64,000 bases of DNA from an uncultured Oscillospiraceae bacterium (GTDB lineage Bacteria > Bacillota > Clostridia > Oscillospirales > Ruminococcaceae): positions 41,323-105,322 of the forward strand of contig URGV01000003.1 in NCBI GenBank assembly GCA_900547455.1, written 5' to 3'. Shown piece after piece: positions 1 through 10,485 of the stretch. The notes under the pieces were generated by a model. The model was given only the letters and a program-made list of their open reading frames with translations, was not told the origin of the DNA and ran no database searches. Within the stretch, counting starts at the first letter, position 1. Each line of letters starts with the position of its first letter. The position numbers were made by a program, and so were the translations under genes.

Positions 1-2
1 GG

Positions 3-119
3 GAGGACATCTTTGTCGCGCCGGACAGCAAGGCAAAAATGCCGGCAAAAATGCCGGCAAAGGCGCCGGCCAAGCCCTCGCTTTGGGATGAGGTGGACCC
101 GGAAGAACTGGAGGACTGA
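3..119 (+). CDS. C-terminal end of an unidentified protein (partial)
   Basis: Only the last 38 codons lie in the window; the start is off the left edge. The tail is Lys/Ala/Pro-rich with a short direct repeat (K-M-P-A twice, from a 12-base tandem repeat at about 37-60), then an acidic end, LWDEVDPEELED. The repeat-rich part suggests a flexible linker before a short terminal acidic motif. The family cannot be named from this piece. Its stop codon lies inside the 5' arm of a strong terminator hairpin, which supports this frame as the real gene end. Confidence 0.6.
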   Translation, partial: EDIFVAPDSKAKMPAKMPAKAPAKPSLWDEVDPEELED

Positions 120-145
120 TGGAAAATCCATCAGTCCTCTTTTTT
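111..145. terminator. Intrinsic terminator overlapping the stop codon
   Basis: A perfect 13-bp stem (111-123 with 127-139) and a 3-base AAA loop are followed by six T. The stop codon of the upstream gene (117-119) is within the 5' arm. It lies between convergent genes, and the reverse strand also has a short T run after the stem less clearly, so the main use is for the left gene. Confidence 0.85.
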
Positions 146-157
146 GCGCAAAATCGT

Positions 158-2629
<2,472 letters not shown>

Positions 2630-2945
2630 GGGAGTACCATCCTTTCGTTTTTTTGACAAAGGAAGTTTGGGGCGCGGGTGGGTGCACACAAAATCCCTGC
2701 CGCGCTTATACTGGTAATGAACAGCGGCAGAAAAACAAAAACGCCTTTTTGCCGGCCCGGTGGGGAAAAGAAAAAACACAAATCACGAGCGCCCCATCAC
2801 AGCAGAATATTGGAGCAGCGCCGGCGTTTATACCGCAGCCGCGCAAAAATATCGATGCACTTCGGCCGGAGCCAAAAGGACGGGAACCATTTTTCTGAGC
2901 TCTTCATAGTATAGTCCGAAATCAATTATCAGGAGGTACTTATCT
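2630..2945. other. Divergent intergenic region clpC / Cys-rich gene
   Basis: About 316 bases between divergent genes. On the + strand it carries the sigma-K-like promoter described separately. For clpC on the - strand I see no convincing -35/-10 pair and no tandem GGTCAAA heptads of the CtsR type, nor a CIRCE element. No gene is seen in it. Confidence 0.5.
2886..2913 (+). promoter_or_regulatory. Possible sigma-K/sigma-E-like promoter of the Cys-rich gene
   Basis: The element CATAGTATA at 2905-2913 fits the sigma-K -10 pattern CATANNNTA, and AC at 2886-2887 lies 17 bases upstream, as in the AC -35 of that class. No sigma-A pair is visible here. The AGGAGG site (2931-2936) and ATG (2946) follow at normal distance. 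The match has few fixed bases and could be chance. Confidence 0.4.
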
Positions 2946-3158
2946 ATGTACAACAATAACTGGTGGATTATCATTCTCATTCTCCTCTTCTTCGGCTGCG
3001 GCAACTACAGTTTTAATGGCTGCTGTGGAAACAGCTGCGGCAACAACTGCGGCTGTGGCTGCGGCTGCAACAACAGCTGCGGCAACAACTGCAACTGCGG
3101 CAGCAATAGCTGCAACAACAGCTGCAACAACTGTGGCTGCAACTGCTGCTGCGACTAA
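2946..3158 (+). CDS. Small Cys/Asn/Gly-rich protein with hydrophobic N-terminus
   Basis: A 70-residue protein. Residues 1-16 are hydrophobic (NNNWWIIILILLFFG), possibly a membrane anchor or signal; the rest is almost only Cys, Asn, Gly and Ser, in units such as CGNNC and CNNSC, with about 20 cysteines. A perfect AGGAGG lies nine bases before the ATG and a strong terminator follows, so it is a single-gene transcription unit. It resembles the low-complexity proteins of Firmicutes annotated as chorion-class high-cysteine HCB 13-like, which are named by composition only; no function is established. A sigma-K-like promoter would suggest a mother-cell or spore-surface role, but this is inference. 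Confidence 0.8.
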   Translation: MYNNNWWIIILILLFFGCGNYSFNGCCGNSCGNNCGCGCGCNNSCGNNCNCGSNSCNNSCNNCGCNCCCD

Positions 3159-3186
3159 TCGCAGAGGGACAGAACACCAGAAAAAA

Positions 3187-3211
3187 GGGAGGCCAGAGGC
3201 CTCCTTTTTTT
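3187..3211 (+). terminator. Intrinsic terminator after the Cys-rich gene
   Basis: Stem GGAGGCC / GGCCTCC (3188-3194 with 3198-3204) with an AGA loop and seven T. It is preceded by an A run, which would extend the stem. Confidence 0.9.
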
Positions 3212-3325
3212 CTGTGCGCAAAGCAGGAAAAAGAAGCATTTTTTGTACAGATTTTACTTACATTTGCAGGATATGCTGTAAAATATGTACAATAATAACT
3301 TTCTGTAAAGAAGTGAATAGAATAA

Positions 3326-3354
3326 TTGCACAGCAATTTTTTTTGTGTTATGAT
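3326..3354 (+). promoter_or_regulatory. Sigma-A promoter of ftsH
   Basis: TTGCAC at 3326-3331, 17-base T-rich spacer, TATGAT at 3349-3354. The expected start is near 3361, giving a leader of about 38 bases. Confidence 0.8.
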
Positions 3355-3398
3355 ACAAAATATGAGAAGAAGGATATTGTCCCAGAAGGAGAATGACC

Positions 3399-5255
3399 AT
3401 GAATGAGGTAAAAAACAACAATGCCAGAAAACCTTTAATTTATTACTACATCATTGCACTGCTCATCATGATGCTGCTCAATTTCCTGCTTTTCCCCTCC
3501 GTTTTGCGGCGGCAGGAGGTGCAGGTGGATTACAGCACCTTTATGAGCGACCTGGAAGACGGAAAGATTTCCCAGGTTGAGGTGCAGGATCAGCAGATTG
3601 AGTACCTGCTCAAGGACGAAAACAACGACTGGACGGTCTACATCACCGGCAACATGGGCGACCCGGAGCTGGTCAACCGCCTGGAGGAGGCCGACGTCAC
3701 CTACGGCAAGGAGATTGAGGAGCCGATGTCCCCGCTGATGTACCTGTTTATCAGCGTCGGCATTCCAATTCTGATCTTTGTCGTGGTCGGCCAGCTGCTC
3801 TCCCGCTCGCTGCAGAAACGGATGGGCGGCGCGAACTCGATGATGTTCGGCAAGAGCAACGCCAAGGTTTATGTCGAGGCGCAGACCGGCAAGACCTTCG
3901 CCGACGTTGCGGGCGAGGACGAGGCCAAGGAGGCCCTCAAGGAGATTGTGGATTTTCTGCACAACCCGCAGAAGTATGAGTCGATCGGCGCGCAGATGCC
4001 CAAGGGCGTCCTGCTGCAGGGCCCTCCCGGAACCGGTAAAACCCTGCTGGCCAAGGCCGTTGCGGGCGAGGCAAACGTTCCGTTCTTCTCCATCTCCGGC
4101 TCGGAGTTTGTGGAGATGTTTGTCGGCGCCGGCGCTGCGCGTGTGCGCGACCTGTTCAATCAGGCGCAGGAGAAGGCCCCCTGCATCGTCTTTATCGACG
4201 AGATCGACACCATCGGCAAAAAGCGCGACGGTTCCCTGGGCGGCAACGACGAGCGTGAGCAGACCTTAAACCAGCTGCTGACCGAGATGGACGGCTTTGA
4301 CGGCAAGAAGGGCGTCGTCATCCTGGCGGCCACCAACCGCCCCGATTCGCTGGACCCGGCGCTGCTGCGTCCCGGACGGTTTGACCGGCGCGTTCCGGTT
4401 GAGCTGCCGGACCTGCAGGGCAGAGAGGCCATCCTGCGGGTACATGCGCAGGACAAGCAGATGGCGGACAACATCGACTACCGGGTAATTGCCAGAGCTA
4501 CCGCCGGCGCTTCCGGCGCGGAGCTTGCCAACATCGTCAACGAGGCGGCGCTGCGCGCGGTGCGCAACGGCCGTTCCAGAGTGGAGCAGGAGGACCTGGA
4601 GGAATCGGTCGAGACGGTCATCGCGGGCTATCAGCGCAAGGGCGCTGTCGTCTCCGAGAAGGACAAGAAGATTGTGGCCTACCACGAGACCGGCCACGCG
4701 CTGGTTGCGGCGATGCAGAAGCACTCCGCTCCGGTGCATAAGATCACCATCGTTCCCCGCACCTCCGGCGCGCTGGGCTACACCATGCAGGTGGAGGAGC
4801 AGGATACCCTGCTGATGAGCAAGGAGGAGGCGCTGGACAAGATCGCCACCTACACCGGCGGCCGGGTGGCGGAGGAGCTGATCTTCGGCTCGATCACCTC
4901 CGGTGCGTCCAACGACATCGAGCAGGCCACCAAGCTGGCCCGTGCCATGGTCACGCGGCTGGGCATGAGCGACAATTTCGGCATGGTGGCGATGGAGACG
5001 GTGAGCAACCAATATCTGGGCGGCGACACCTCGCTGGCCTGCTCGGAGCAGACAGCGGCCAAGATCGACGAGGAGGTCCGCCAGATTATCGAACAGTGCC
5101 ACGACCGCGCCAAGAAGATCCTTTCGGACAATCTGCCAAAGCTGCATGAGCTGGCGCAGTACCTGCTGGAGAAGGAGACCATCACCGGCGAAGAATTTAT
5201 GGAAATCCTCAACCGCCCGCTGGCGGCAGAGCCCAAAGCAATCGAGGAAAAGTAA
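3399..5255 (+). CDS. ftsH: ATP-dependent zinc metalloprotease FtsH
   Basis: Membrane-anchored AAA+ protease of 618 residues that degrades membrane and soluble proteins. A first membrane segment lies at about 13-32, an extracytoplasmic domain follows, and a second membrane segment lies near 108-128. The AAA module has Walker A GPPGTGKT near 207, FIDEID Walker B, and the arginine-rich second region of homology. The zinc site HETGH starts near residue 429. Two in-frame ATGs occur; 3399 is preferred because the AGAAGGAG site lies about 7 bases before it, while only one base separates it from the ATG at 3393. It has its own promoter and a terminator, so it is monocistronic. Confidence 0.96.
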   Translation: MNEVKNNNARKPLIYYYIIALLIMMLLNFLLFPSVLRRQEVQVDYSTFMSDLEDGKISQVEVQDQQIEYLLKDENNDWTVYITGNMGDPELVNRLEEADVTYGKEIEEPMSPLMYLFISVGIPILIFVVVGQLLSRSLQKRMGGANSMMFGKSNAKVYVEAQTGKTFADVAGEDEAKEALKEIVDFLHNPQKYESIGAQMPKGVLLQGPPGTGKTLLAKAVAGEANVPFFSISGSEFVEMFVGAGAARVRDLFNQAQEKAPCIVFIDEIDTIGKKRDGSLGGNDEREQTLNQLLTEMDGFDGKKGVVILAATNRPDSLDPALLRPGRFDRRVPVELPDLQGREAILRVHAQDKQMADNIDYRVIARATAGASGAELANIVNEAALRAVRNGRSRVEQEDLEESVETVIAGYQRKGAVVSEKDKKIVAYHETGHALVAAMQKHSAPVHKITIVPRTSGALGYTMQVEEQDTLLMSKEEALDKIATYTGGRVAEELIFGSITSGASNDIEQATKLARAMVTRLGMSDNFGMVAMETVSNQYLGGDTSLACSEQTAAKIDEEVRQIIEQCHDRAKKILSDNLPKLHELAQYLLEKETITGEEFMEILNRPLAAEPKAIEEK

Positions 5256-5267
5256 CATTTACCCAAT

Positions 5268-5300
5268 AAAAAAGGGAAGGCGTCATGCCTTCCCTTTTTT
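5268..5300. terminator. Bidirectional terminator between ftsH and the cyclodeaminase gene
   Basis: Stem GGGAAGGC / GCCTTCCC (5274-5281 with 5287-5294) and a 5-base loop, flanked by an A run on the left and a T run on the right, so it can stop transcription from both convergent genes. Confidence 0.9.
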
Positions 5301-5309
5301 GCTGCCTGT

Positions 5310-5936
5310 TTACAGGCTCTTTAAGATGTCGTTGTAGATTTCGTCGGCCAGCGGCAGCGCCTCGGCCAGAATCGCCTCGCCCTTGGACTTGTACTCGGCC
5401 ACAAAAGCCTCGTCCTTGATGCCGGCCAGGTTAATCAGCACGTTGAGCCACGCGCCCTGGACGGCGGATTTTAAGTTGAGCGACGCTACACCCAGATCGC
5501 TGGCGGCGCTGGTGTTGGTTTTTCCGACGCCGAGCTTGACCACCTTGAGCGACTGCAGGCAGAGTTCCATCGTCTCGTAGGGGACCAGGGTGGCCTCCTT
5601 GAGCGCCTTCTGCATCGCTTCCTTGCGGGCGGCCTTCTCCTCGTCGGTGCTCTTTGGCATCGCAAAGACGGCGGAAACCCCGTCAAAGGCCTCGGTGTCG
5701 CGGTCGATGGCGGCGGTGAGCTTTTCGGTCAGCGAGCCCGCCTTGGAGAGAATCTCCTGCACGGTGTCCTCATGCTCGGCATATTTTGCCTTGCCGGTGG
5801 TCAGCGCGGCCACCATCTTGGACAGGCCGACGCCCATCGCGCCCGCCAGAGCGGAAGCGGAGCCGCCGCCCGGCGCCGGAGCGTCGGAGGCCAGCAGATC
5901 GATAAAGTCGTTGACCTTCATCTCGGTCAGTTTCAT
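5310..5936 (-). CDS. fchA: Formiminotetrahydrofolate cyclodeaminase family protein
   Basis: A 208-residue protein of the cyclodeaminase/cyclohydrolase family. It would convert 5-formimino-THF to 5,10-methenyl-THF and ammonia, the last step of the histidine-to-glutamate route that uses folate. The N-terminus holds the family signature APAPGGGSASALAGAMG (about 20-36); the rest is helical. The start has a clear AGGAAAGGAAGG site. It is the last of four same-strand genes (hutU, ftcD, hutI, this). In mammals this domain is fused to the formiminotransferase; here the two are separate genes. The family also includes methenyl-THF cyclohydrolases, so the exact reaction is taken from context. Confidence 0.85.
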   Translation of the reverse strand: MKLTEMKVNDFIDLLASDAPAPGGGSASALAGAMGVGLSKMVAALTTGKAKYAEHEDTVQEILSKAGSLTEKLTAAIDRDTEAFDGVSAVFAMPKSTDEEKAARKEAMQKALKEATLVPYETMELCLQSLKVVKLGVGKTNTSAASDLGVASLNLKSAVQGAWLNVLINLAGIKDEAFVAEYKSKGEAILAEALPLADEIYNDILKSL

Positions 5937-5979
5937 GGGAATCCTTCCTTTCCTGATTTTCTAGCCAGAAGATGGCAGG

Positions 5980-7224
5980 CTAGTTTTGCTTGACAACCTG
6001 GCCGGCCTTGATGACCGTCTTGACCAGGTTGGAGCCGTAGCGGTAGAAGATGTAGTTGAGGTTGTCCGCATCCCAGAGCAGCAGGTCGGCCTGCTTGCCG
6101 GTCTCGACGGTGCCGACCCTGTTCGCGCGGCCGATGGCTGCGGCGGCGTTCAAGGTGGCGGCGGTGAGGGTCTCCTCCGGGGTCATGCGGTAGCGGTAGC
6201 AGGCAATATTCATCGCCAGCTGCAGCGAGAGGTTCGGGGTGGAGCCGGGGTTAAAGTCGGTGGCGATGGCAACCGGAACCCCCGCCTCGATCATCTTTTT
6301 GGCCGGCGCAAAGGTGGCGCCCAGATAGAAGGAGGTGGCCGGCAGCAGGCAGGCGATGGTGCCGCCCTTTGCCATCGAGGCGATGCCCTCGTCCGGGCAG
6401 ACAATCAGGTGCTCGGACGACACCGCGCCGATCTGACCGGCAAGCTGGGAGCCGCCGATGGGGTCGATCTCGTCGGCGTGGATTTTGGCCCCGAGCCCCA
6501 GCTTCTGCGCCGCAGTCAGGATGCGCTGCGATTCCGCAGGGGTAAAGACGCCGGTCTCGCAGAAGACGTCGCAGTATTCGGCGAGCTTGTGCTCCGCCAC
6601 ATAGGGCAGCATCCGGTCGATGATGAGCGCAAGGTAGCCCTCGCGGTTGTCTTTATACTCCTCCGGCAGGGCGTGGGCCGCCATGAAGGTGGAGATAAGC
6701 TCCACCGGCTGCCCCTCATTCAGGCGATGGACGACCCGCAGCTGCTTGAGCTCGTTTTCCATGTCCAGCCCGTAGCCGCTCTTGGCCTCGCAGGTGGTGG
6801 TGCCGTAGGAGAGCATGGTGTCCAGGGCCTTGGCGGTCTTGTCATACAGCTCGTCCTCGCTGGCCTTGCGGGTGGCGCGCACGGTGGAGAGGATGCCGCC
6901 GCCCTGCGCCAGGATGTCCAGGTACGGCACGCCGTGCAGCTTTAAGGCCAGCTCGTCCTCGCGCCAGCCGCCGAAAACAAGGTGGGTGTGCGCGTCCACA
7001 AGGCCCGCGGTGAGCAGTTTGCCCTGCGCGTCGATCAGGGTACAGCTCTCGGTCAGAAGTGCCTGGGGGAAGGCGCCTTCCCCCACAGCGGTGATGGTAT
7101 CGTCCTGCACCGCGACATAGGCGTTGCGCAGGATGCAGATTTCGCCCTGCGCCGCCCCGGCCTTTGCAGCGGAGCCGGTGGCGGTGGCGAGCATGCCGAT
7201 ATTGTGGATCAACAGGGAAGCCAT
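5980..7224 (-). CDS. hutI: Imidazolonepropionase
   Basis: Amidohydrolase-superfamily enzyme of 414 residues that hydrolyses 4-imidazolone-5-propionate to N-formimino-L-glutamate. Metal-site motifs are visible: DAHTHLVF (HxH) near residue 80, KIHADEID near 245, and the late Asp in AIATDFNPGS. The length fits the family (about 400-420). An AAAGGAG site lies about 11 bases before the ATG. It lies 40 bases after ftcD and 43 before the cyclodeaminase gene, in a likely operon. Confidence 0.95.
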   Translation of the reverse strand: MASLLIHNIGMLATATGSAAKAGAAQGEICILRNAYVAVQDDTITAVGEGAFPQALLTESCTLIDAQGKLLTAGLVDAHTHLVFGGWREDELALKLHGVPYLDILAQGGGILSTVRATRKASEDELYDKTAKALDTMLSYGTTTCEAKSGYGLDMENELKQLRVVHRLNEGQPVELISTFMAAHALPEEYKDNREGYLALIIDRMLPYVAEHKLAEYCDVFCETGVFTPAESQRILTAAQKLGLGAKIHADEIDPIGGSQLAGQIGAVSSEHLIVCPDEGIASMAKGGTIACLLPATSFYLGATFAPAKKMIEAGVPVAIATDFNPGSTPNLSLQLAMNIACYRYRMTPEETLTAATLNAAAAIGRANRVGTVETGKQADLLLWDADNLNYIFYRYGSNLVKTVIKAGQVVKQN

Positions 7225-7264
7225 AGCGTTGATTCTCCTTTCGGGTTTGGGTGGGGGAAGAATT

Positions 7265-8161
7265 TTACAGCAGGTGCTTCTCCATGACCTGGTTGTCCTT
7301 GTCGAAGTTTTCCAGCTTGAGGTAGTACTCCGCCGTCTCGACCAGGGCGTCCATCGGGACGATGCCGATCAGCTCCGAGCCGATGATCTGCACGCCGTAG
7401 CGGGCGGCCTCGAAGCGGACCGTCTCATAGACGCGGTAGATCGGGGTCTTGGTGTAGTTGGTCATGTTGATCGAAACCTGGGCGGTGTTGCGCTCCTCGA
7501 GCATGACGCCGATCGATTTGACCCAGCGCATGCCGCCGGAGGACTCGCGGATGGTCTTGGCGATCTTGTTGGCGATCTCGACATCGGAGGTGGAGAGGTT
7601 GATGTTGAAGGCGACCAGCGGGAAGCGCGCGCCGACGGCGACGATGCCGGCGGTCGGGTGAATCTCATGGTTGCCGTAGTCCGGGTACCATTTTGGATCC
7701 TGCAGCTTCTCCGGCATGCCCTCAAACTGACCCTTGCGGATGGCGGCCAGGTTGCGGCGGTGCGGAGCGGTGGCCGATTCCTCGTACAGGGTGACCGGCA
7801 TCTTCAGCTCCTCCCAGATGCGCTGGCCGACCTTTTTGGACAGCTCGACGCACTCCTCCATGCTGACGTCCTTGACCGGGGTGAAGGGGATGACGTCCAC
7901 CGCGCCCATGCGGGGATGCTCGCCGTGGTGCTTGGTCATGTCGATCTTCTCAACGCAGGCTTTGGCAAAGCGGAAGGCCGCCTCACTCATCTGGTCGGGG
8001 TCGCCGACGATGGTGAAGACGCTGCGGTTGTGGTTTTCGTCGGAGGAGTAGTCCATCAGCGCGACGCCCGGCACGCTGCGCACCGCGTCGGCGATGTACT
8101 CGATGACCTCTTTGTTTCTGCCCTCGGAGCAGTTTGGAACGCATTCGATAATTCTTGCCAT
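7265..8161 (-). CDS. ftcD: Glutamate formimidoyltransferase
   Basis: Transfers the formimino group from N-formiminoglutamate to tetrahydrofolate, releasing glutamate. It has 298 residues, the length of the stand-alone bacterial transferase without the cyclodeaminase domain. The start MARIIECVPNCSEGR is typical of the family, and HHGEHPRMGAVDVIPF near 85-100 is the conserved active-site region. AGGAGG lies 10 bases before the ATG. It lies between hutU and hutI, fixing its role in histidine breakdown. Confidence 0.94.
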   Translation of the reverse strand: MARIIECVPNCSEGRNKEVIEYIADAVRSVPGVALMDYSSDENHNRSVFTIVGDPDQMSEAAFRFAKACVEKIDMTKHHGEHPRMGAVDVIPFTPVKDVSMEECVELSKKVGQRIWEELKMPVTLYEESATAPHRRNLAAIRKGQFEGMPEKLQDPKWYPDYGNHEIHPTAGIVAVGARFPLVAFNINLSTSDVEIANKIAKTIRESSGGMRWVKSIGVMLEERNTAQVSINMTNYTKTPIYRVYETVRFEAARYGVQIIGSELIGIVPMDALVETAEYYLKLENFDKDNQVMEKHLL

Positions 8162-8194
8162 AGGAAATAACCTCCTGATTGTTGATAAAGAAAG

Positions 8195-8218
8195 GGCCCG
8201 CCCGGCTGTGGACGGGCC
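8195..8218 (-). terminator. Hairpin between hutU and ftcD (attenuator-like)
   Basis: GGCCCG / CGGGCC (8195-8200 with 8213-8218) plus two more pairs after one mismatch. Read on the - strand it follows hutU and is followed by CCTTTCTTTATC, a weak T-rich tail. It may reduce read-through from hutU into ftcD or mark a processing site. Confidence 0.5.
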
Positions 8219-8242
8219 TTATTATATGTTGAAAAAACGATG

Positions 8243-10264
8243 TTATTTGTTTTCCACCGCTGCCAGCGCTTCCTTGATAACCTCGTCGTCCGCGATGTAC
8301 GGCAGGGTGACGTGGTACTGGCCCGGGTGGGACTGGTTAAACTCGACGCAGGTTTCGATCGAGTGCTCGTTGCGCGCCCAGCTGCGGCGGGCAACACCAC
8401 TCATGACGTCCCAGATCATCGAGACCTTGAGGATCTCGTCGACCCGCTCGGAGCCGTCCAGCACCATGCCGAAGCCGCCGTTGATGGCCTTGCCGATGCC
8501 GACGCCGCCGCCGTTGTGCAGGGCAACCAGGCTCATGCCGCGGGCGCAGTTGCCGGCGAAGCACTGCACCGCCATATCCGCCATGATGTTGGAGCCGTCC
8601 TTGATGTTGGAGGTCTCACGGAAGGTGGAGTCGGTGCCGGAGGTGTCGTGGTGGTCGCGACCGAGCATGACCGGTCCGATCTTGCCCTGGCGGACCATCT
8701 CGTTAAACTTGAGCGCGATCTTGGTTCTGCCGTAGGCGTCCTGATAGAGGATGCGGCACTGGGTGCCGACGACCAGCTTGTTCTTCTTGGCGTCGCGGAC
8801 CCACAGCCAGTTGTCGCGGTCCTGATAGCGGGCGTTGGGGTCGATGCACTCCATCGCCGCGGCGTCGGTGGCGTCCAGGTCCTCCGGCTTGCCGGACAGG
8901 CAGCACCAGCGGAACGGGCCGTAGCCGTAGTCGAACAGGCAGGGGCCGAGGATGTCCTCGACGTAGGACGGGAAGATGAAGCCGTCCAGCTCGTCGTGGC
9001 CGTTCTTGCAGATCTGCGGAACGCCGGCGTCAAAGACCGCCTTCATAAAGCTGTTGCCGTAGTCGAAGAAGTAGGTGCCCTGGTCGTGCAGCTTGCAGAT
9101 CAGCTCGAAGTGGTGGCGCAGCGTCTTGTTGACCAGCTCCTTGAAGCCCTCGGGGTCCTTGTCCAGCATCTCGGTGCGCTGCTCAAAGGTCAGTCCCTGC
9201 GGGCAGTAGCCGCCGTCGTACGGGACGTGGCAGGAGGTCTGGTCGGAGAGCAGGTCGATGTGGACGTTTTTCTCGATCAGGTACTCCAGCAGGTCGACGA
9301 CGTTGCCGTGGTAAGCGACCGCGCACGGCTCGCCGGCCTTCTGCGCCGCCTGCGCCCACTCCAGCGCCTGATCGAGGCTGTCGGTGTACTTGTCGACCCA
9401 GCCCTGGGTGTAGCGGGTCATGATGCGGGAGATGTCGACCTCGGCGATGATCGAGGCTGCGCCCGCGATGTCGGCCGCCTTGCCCTGTGCGCCGGACATG
9501 CCGCCAAGGCCGGAGGTGACATAGAGCTTGCCGGCGAGGTTGCCCTCCTTCGGGATGCCCAGCACCAGACGTCCGGCGTTGAGAAGGGTGTTGAAGGTGC
9601 CGTGGACGATGCCCTGCGGGCCGATGTACATCCAGCCGCCGGCGGTCATCTGGCCGTAGTTGGCGACGCCCAGAGCGGCGGCGCGGTTGAAGGATTCCTG
9701 ATTGTCGAACATGCCGATCATCAGGCCATTGGTGATGATGACGCGCGGGGAGGTCTTGTGGGATTTGAACAGGCCCAGCGGGTGGCCGGATTCGACGACG
9801 AGGGTCTGGTCGTCGGTGAGCACCTCGAGGTATTTTTTGATCAGGCGGTACTGCATCCAGTTCTGGCAGACCTGGCCGGTCTCGCCGTAGGTGGTCAGCT
9901 CATAGGGGTAGAGGGCGACGTCGAAGTCGAGGTTGTTGTCGATCATGACCTGGAAGGCCTTGCCCTCGATGCAGTTGCCCTTGTACTGGTCGATCGGTTT
10001 GCCGTGGATTTCCCCCTGCGGGCGGAAGCGGTAGCCGTAGATGCGGCCGTGCTCCTCCAGCTCCTGCGCGAACTCCTTGGCCATCTGTTTGTGGTGGTCG
10101 GGGTGGATGTAGCGCAGGGCGTTTTTGATGGCGAGCTCCTTATCGGCCTGGGTGAGGTGGGATTCGCGGTGCGGCGCACGGCGGATGCCCTCGACGAAGG
10201 TCGGGTATTCGGGAAGCTCATAGTCCAGTTTAATCATCATTGCTTCTTCCGGTTTGTAGTCCAT
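8243..10264 (-). CDS. hutU: Urocanate hydratase (long form)
   Basis: NAD-dependent enzyme converting urocanate to 4-imidazolone-5-propionate. With 673 residues it belongs to the long urocanase type, longer than the roughly 550-residue Bacillus and proteobacterial form and close in size to the animal enzyme. Recognisable segments are TAGGWMYIGPQGIVHGT, the glycine-rich GLGGMSGAQGKA, the conserved Cys region LFDYGYGPFRWCCLSG, and HNGGGVGIGKAINGGFG. The start MDYKPEEAMMIKL was chosen for its AGGAGG site; the frame extends to 10402 without support. It is the first gene of the hut block. No histidine ammonia-lyase gene lies upstream or elsewhere in the window. Confidence 0.95.
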   Translation of the reverse strand: MDYKPEEAMMIKLDYELPEYPTFVEGIRRAPHRESHLTQADKELAIKNALRYIHPDHHKQMAKEFAQELEEHGRIYGYRFRPQGEIHGKPIDQYKGNCIEGKAFQVMIDNNLDFDVALYPYELTTYGETGQVCQNWMQYRLIKKYLEVLTDDQTLVVESGHPLGLFKSHKTSPRVIITNGLMIGMFDNQESFNRAAALGVANYGQMTAGGWMYIGPQGIVHGTFNTLLNAGRLVLGIPKEGNLAGKLYVTSGLGGMSGAQGKAADIAGAASIIAEVDISRIMTRYTQGWVDKYTDSLDQALEWAQAAQKAGEPCAVAYHGNVVDLLEYLIEKNVHIDLLSDQTSCHVPYDGGYCPQGLTFEQRTEMLDKDPEGFKELVNKTLRHHFELICKLHDQGTYFFDYGNSFMKAVFDAGVPQICKNGHDELDGFIFPSYVEDILGPCLFDYGYGPFRWCCLSGKPEDLDATDAAAMECIDPNARYQDRDNWLWVRDAKKNKLVVGTQCRILYQDAYGRTKIALKFNEMVRQGKIGPVMLGRDHHDTSGTDSTFRETSNIKDGSNIMADMAVQCFAGNCARGMSLVALHNGGGVGIGKAINGGFGMVLDGSERVDEILKVSMIWDVMSGVARRSWARNEHSIETCVEFNQSHPGQYHVTLPYIADDEVIKEALAAVENK

Positions 10265-10320
10265 AAGGTTTACCTCCTGTTTTATTTTTTCTATTGAAAG
10301 TGGGTTTTGGTTTACATTTG

Positions 10321-10406
10321 GTTGGGGGTTCCCAGGGGGGATTTTGCAGGGGCGGGTGGCCCCTGCGTGGCCCAATATGCGAGGGGCGTTGCCCCTCTGC
10401 ACTCCC
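10321..10406. repeat. GC-rich intergenic double-hairpin element
   Basis: Two adjacent perfect hairpins, GCAGGGGC / GCCCCTGC (10346-10353 with 10359-10366) and GAGGGGC / GCCCCTC (10381-10387 with 10391-10397), then CTGCACTCCCC. A similar layout occurs at 63841-63930, which suggests a dispersed intergenic repeat of this genome. Confidence 0.55.
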
Positions 10407-10407
10407 C

Positions 10408-10436
10408 TTGACTTTTGGAGAGCAATCGAGTATACT
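10408..10436 (+). promoter_or_regulatory. Sigma-A promoter of the ZIP transporter
   Basis: TTGACT at 10408-10413, 17-base spacer, TATACT at 10431-10436. The predicted start is about 10443, just before the dyad at 10447. Confidence 0.85.
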
Positions 10437-10446
10437 ATAACTGAAA

Positions 10447-10462
10447 GTTAGCAAATGCTAAC
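10447..10462. promoter_or_regulatory. Operator-like dyad GTTAGC-N4-GCTAAC upstream of the ZIP gene
   Basis: A perfect 16-bp inverted repeat lies at the predicted transcription start. The same layout occurs twice at the feoA promoter (13619-13634 and 13656-13671). The half site resembles DtxR/IdeR/MntR-class boxes, which carry TTAG...CTAA arms. Binding here would block the start site. Confidence 0.65.
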
Positions 10463-10485
10463 CTAAATGGAAGGAGAGGATTTCT

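Noticed and set aside
3030..3150. Repeated AACAACAGCTGC-like units considered as a CRISPR or satellite repeat
   Set aside because: The units are codon-level repeats in a coding gene, without regular repeat-spacer structure.
2940..3396. Ala/Val-rich and Cys/Ser-rich frames overlapping the small Cys-rich gene
   Set aside because: They are alternative frames of the same repeated codons (GCN, AAC, TGC); only the frame at 2946 has a perfect ribosome binding site and stops before the terminator.
8240..10297. Long open frame (685 codons) on the + strand opposite hutU
   Set aside because: It mirrors hutU codon by codon, has no ribosome binding site and gives low-complexity Val/Asp/Ala/Gly-rich protein, typical of antisense frames in G+C-rich genes.
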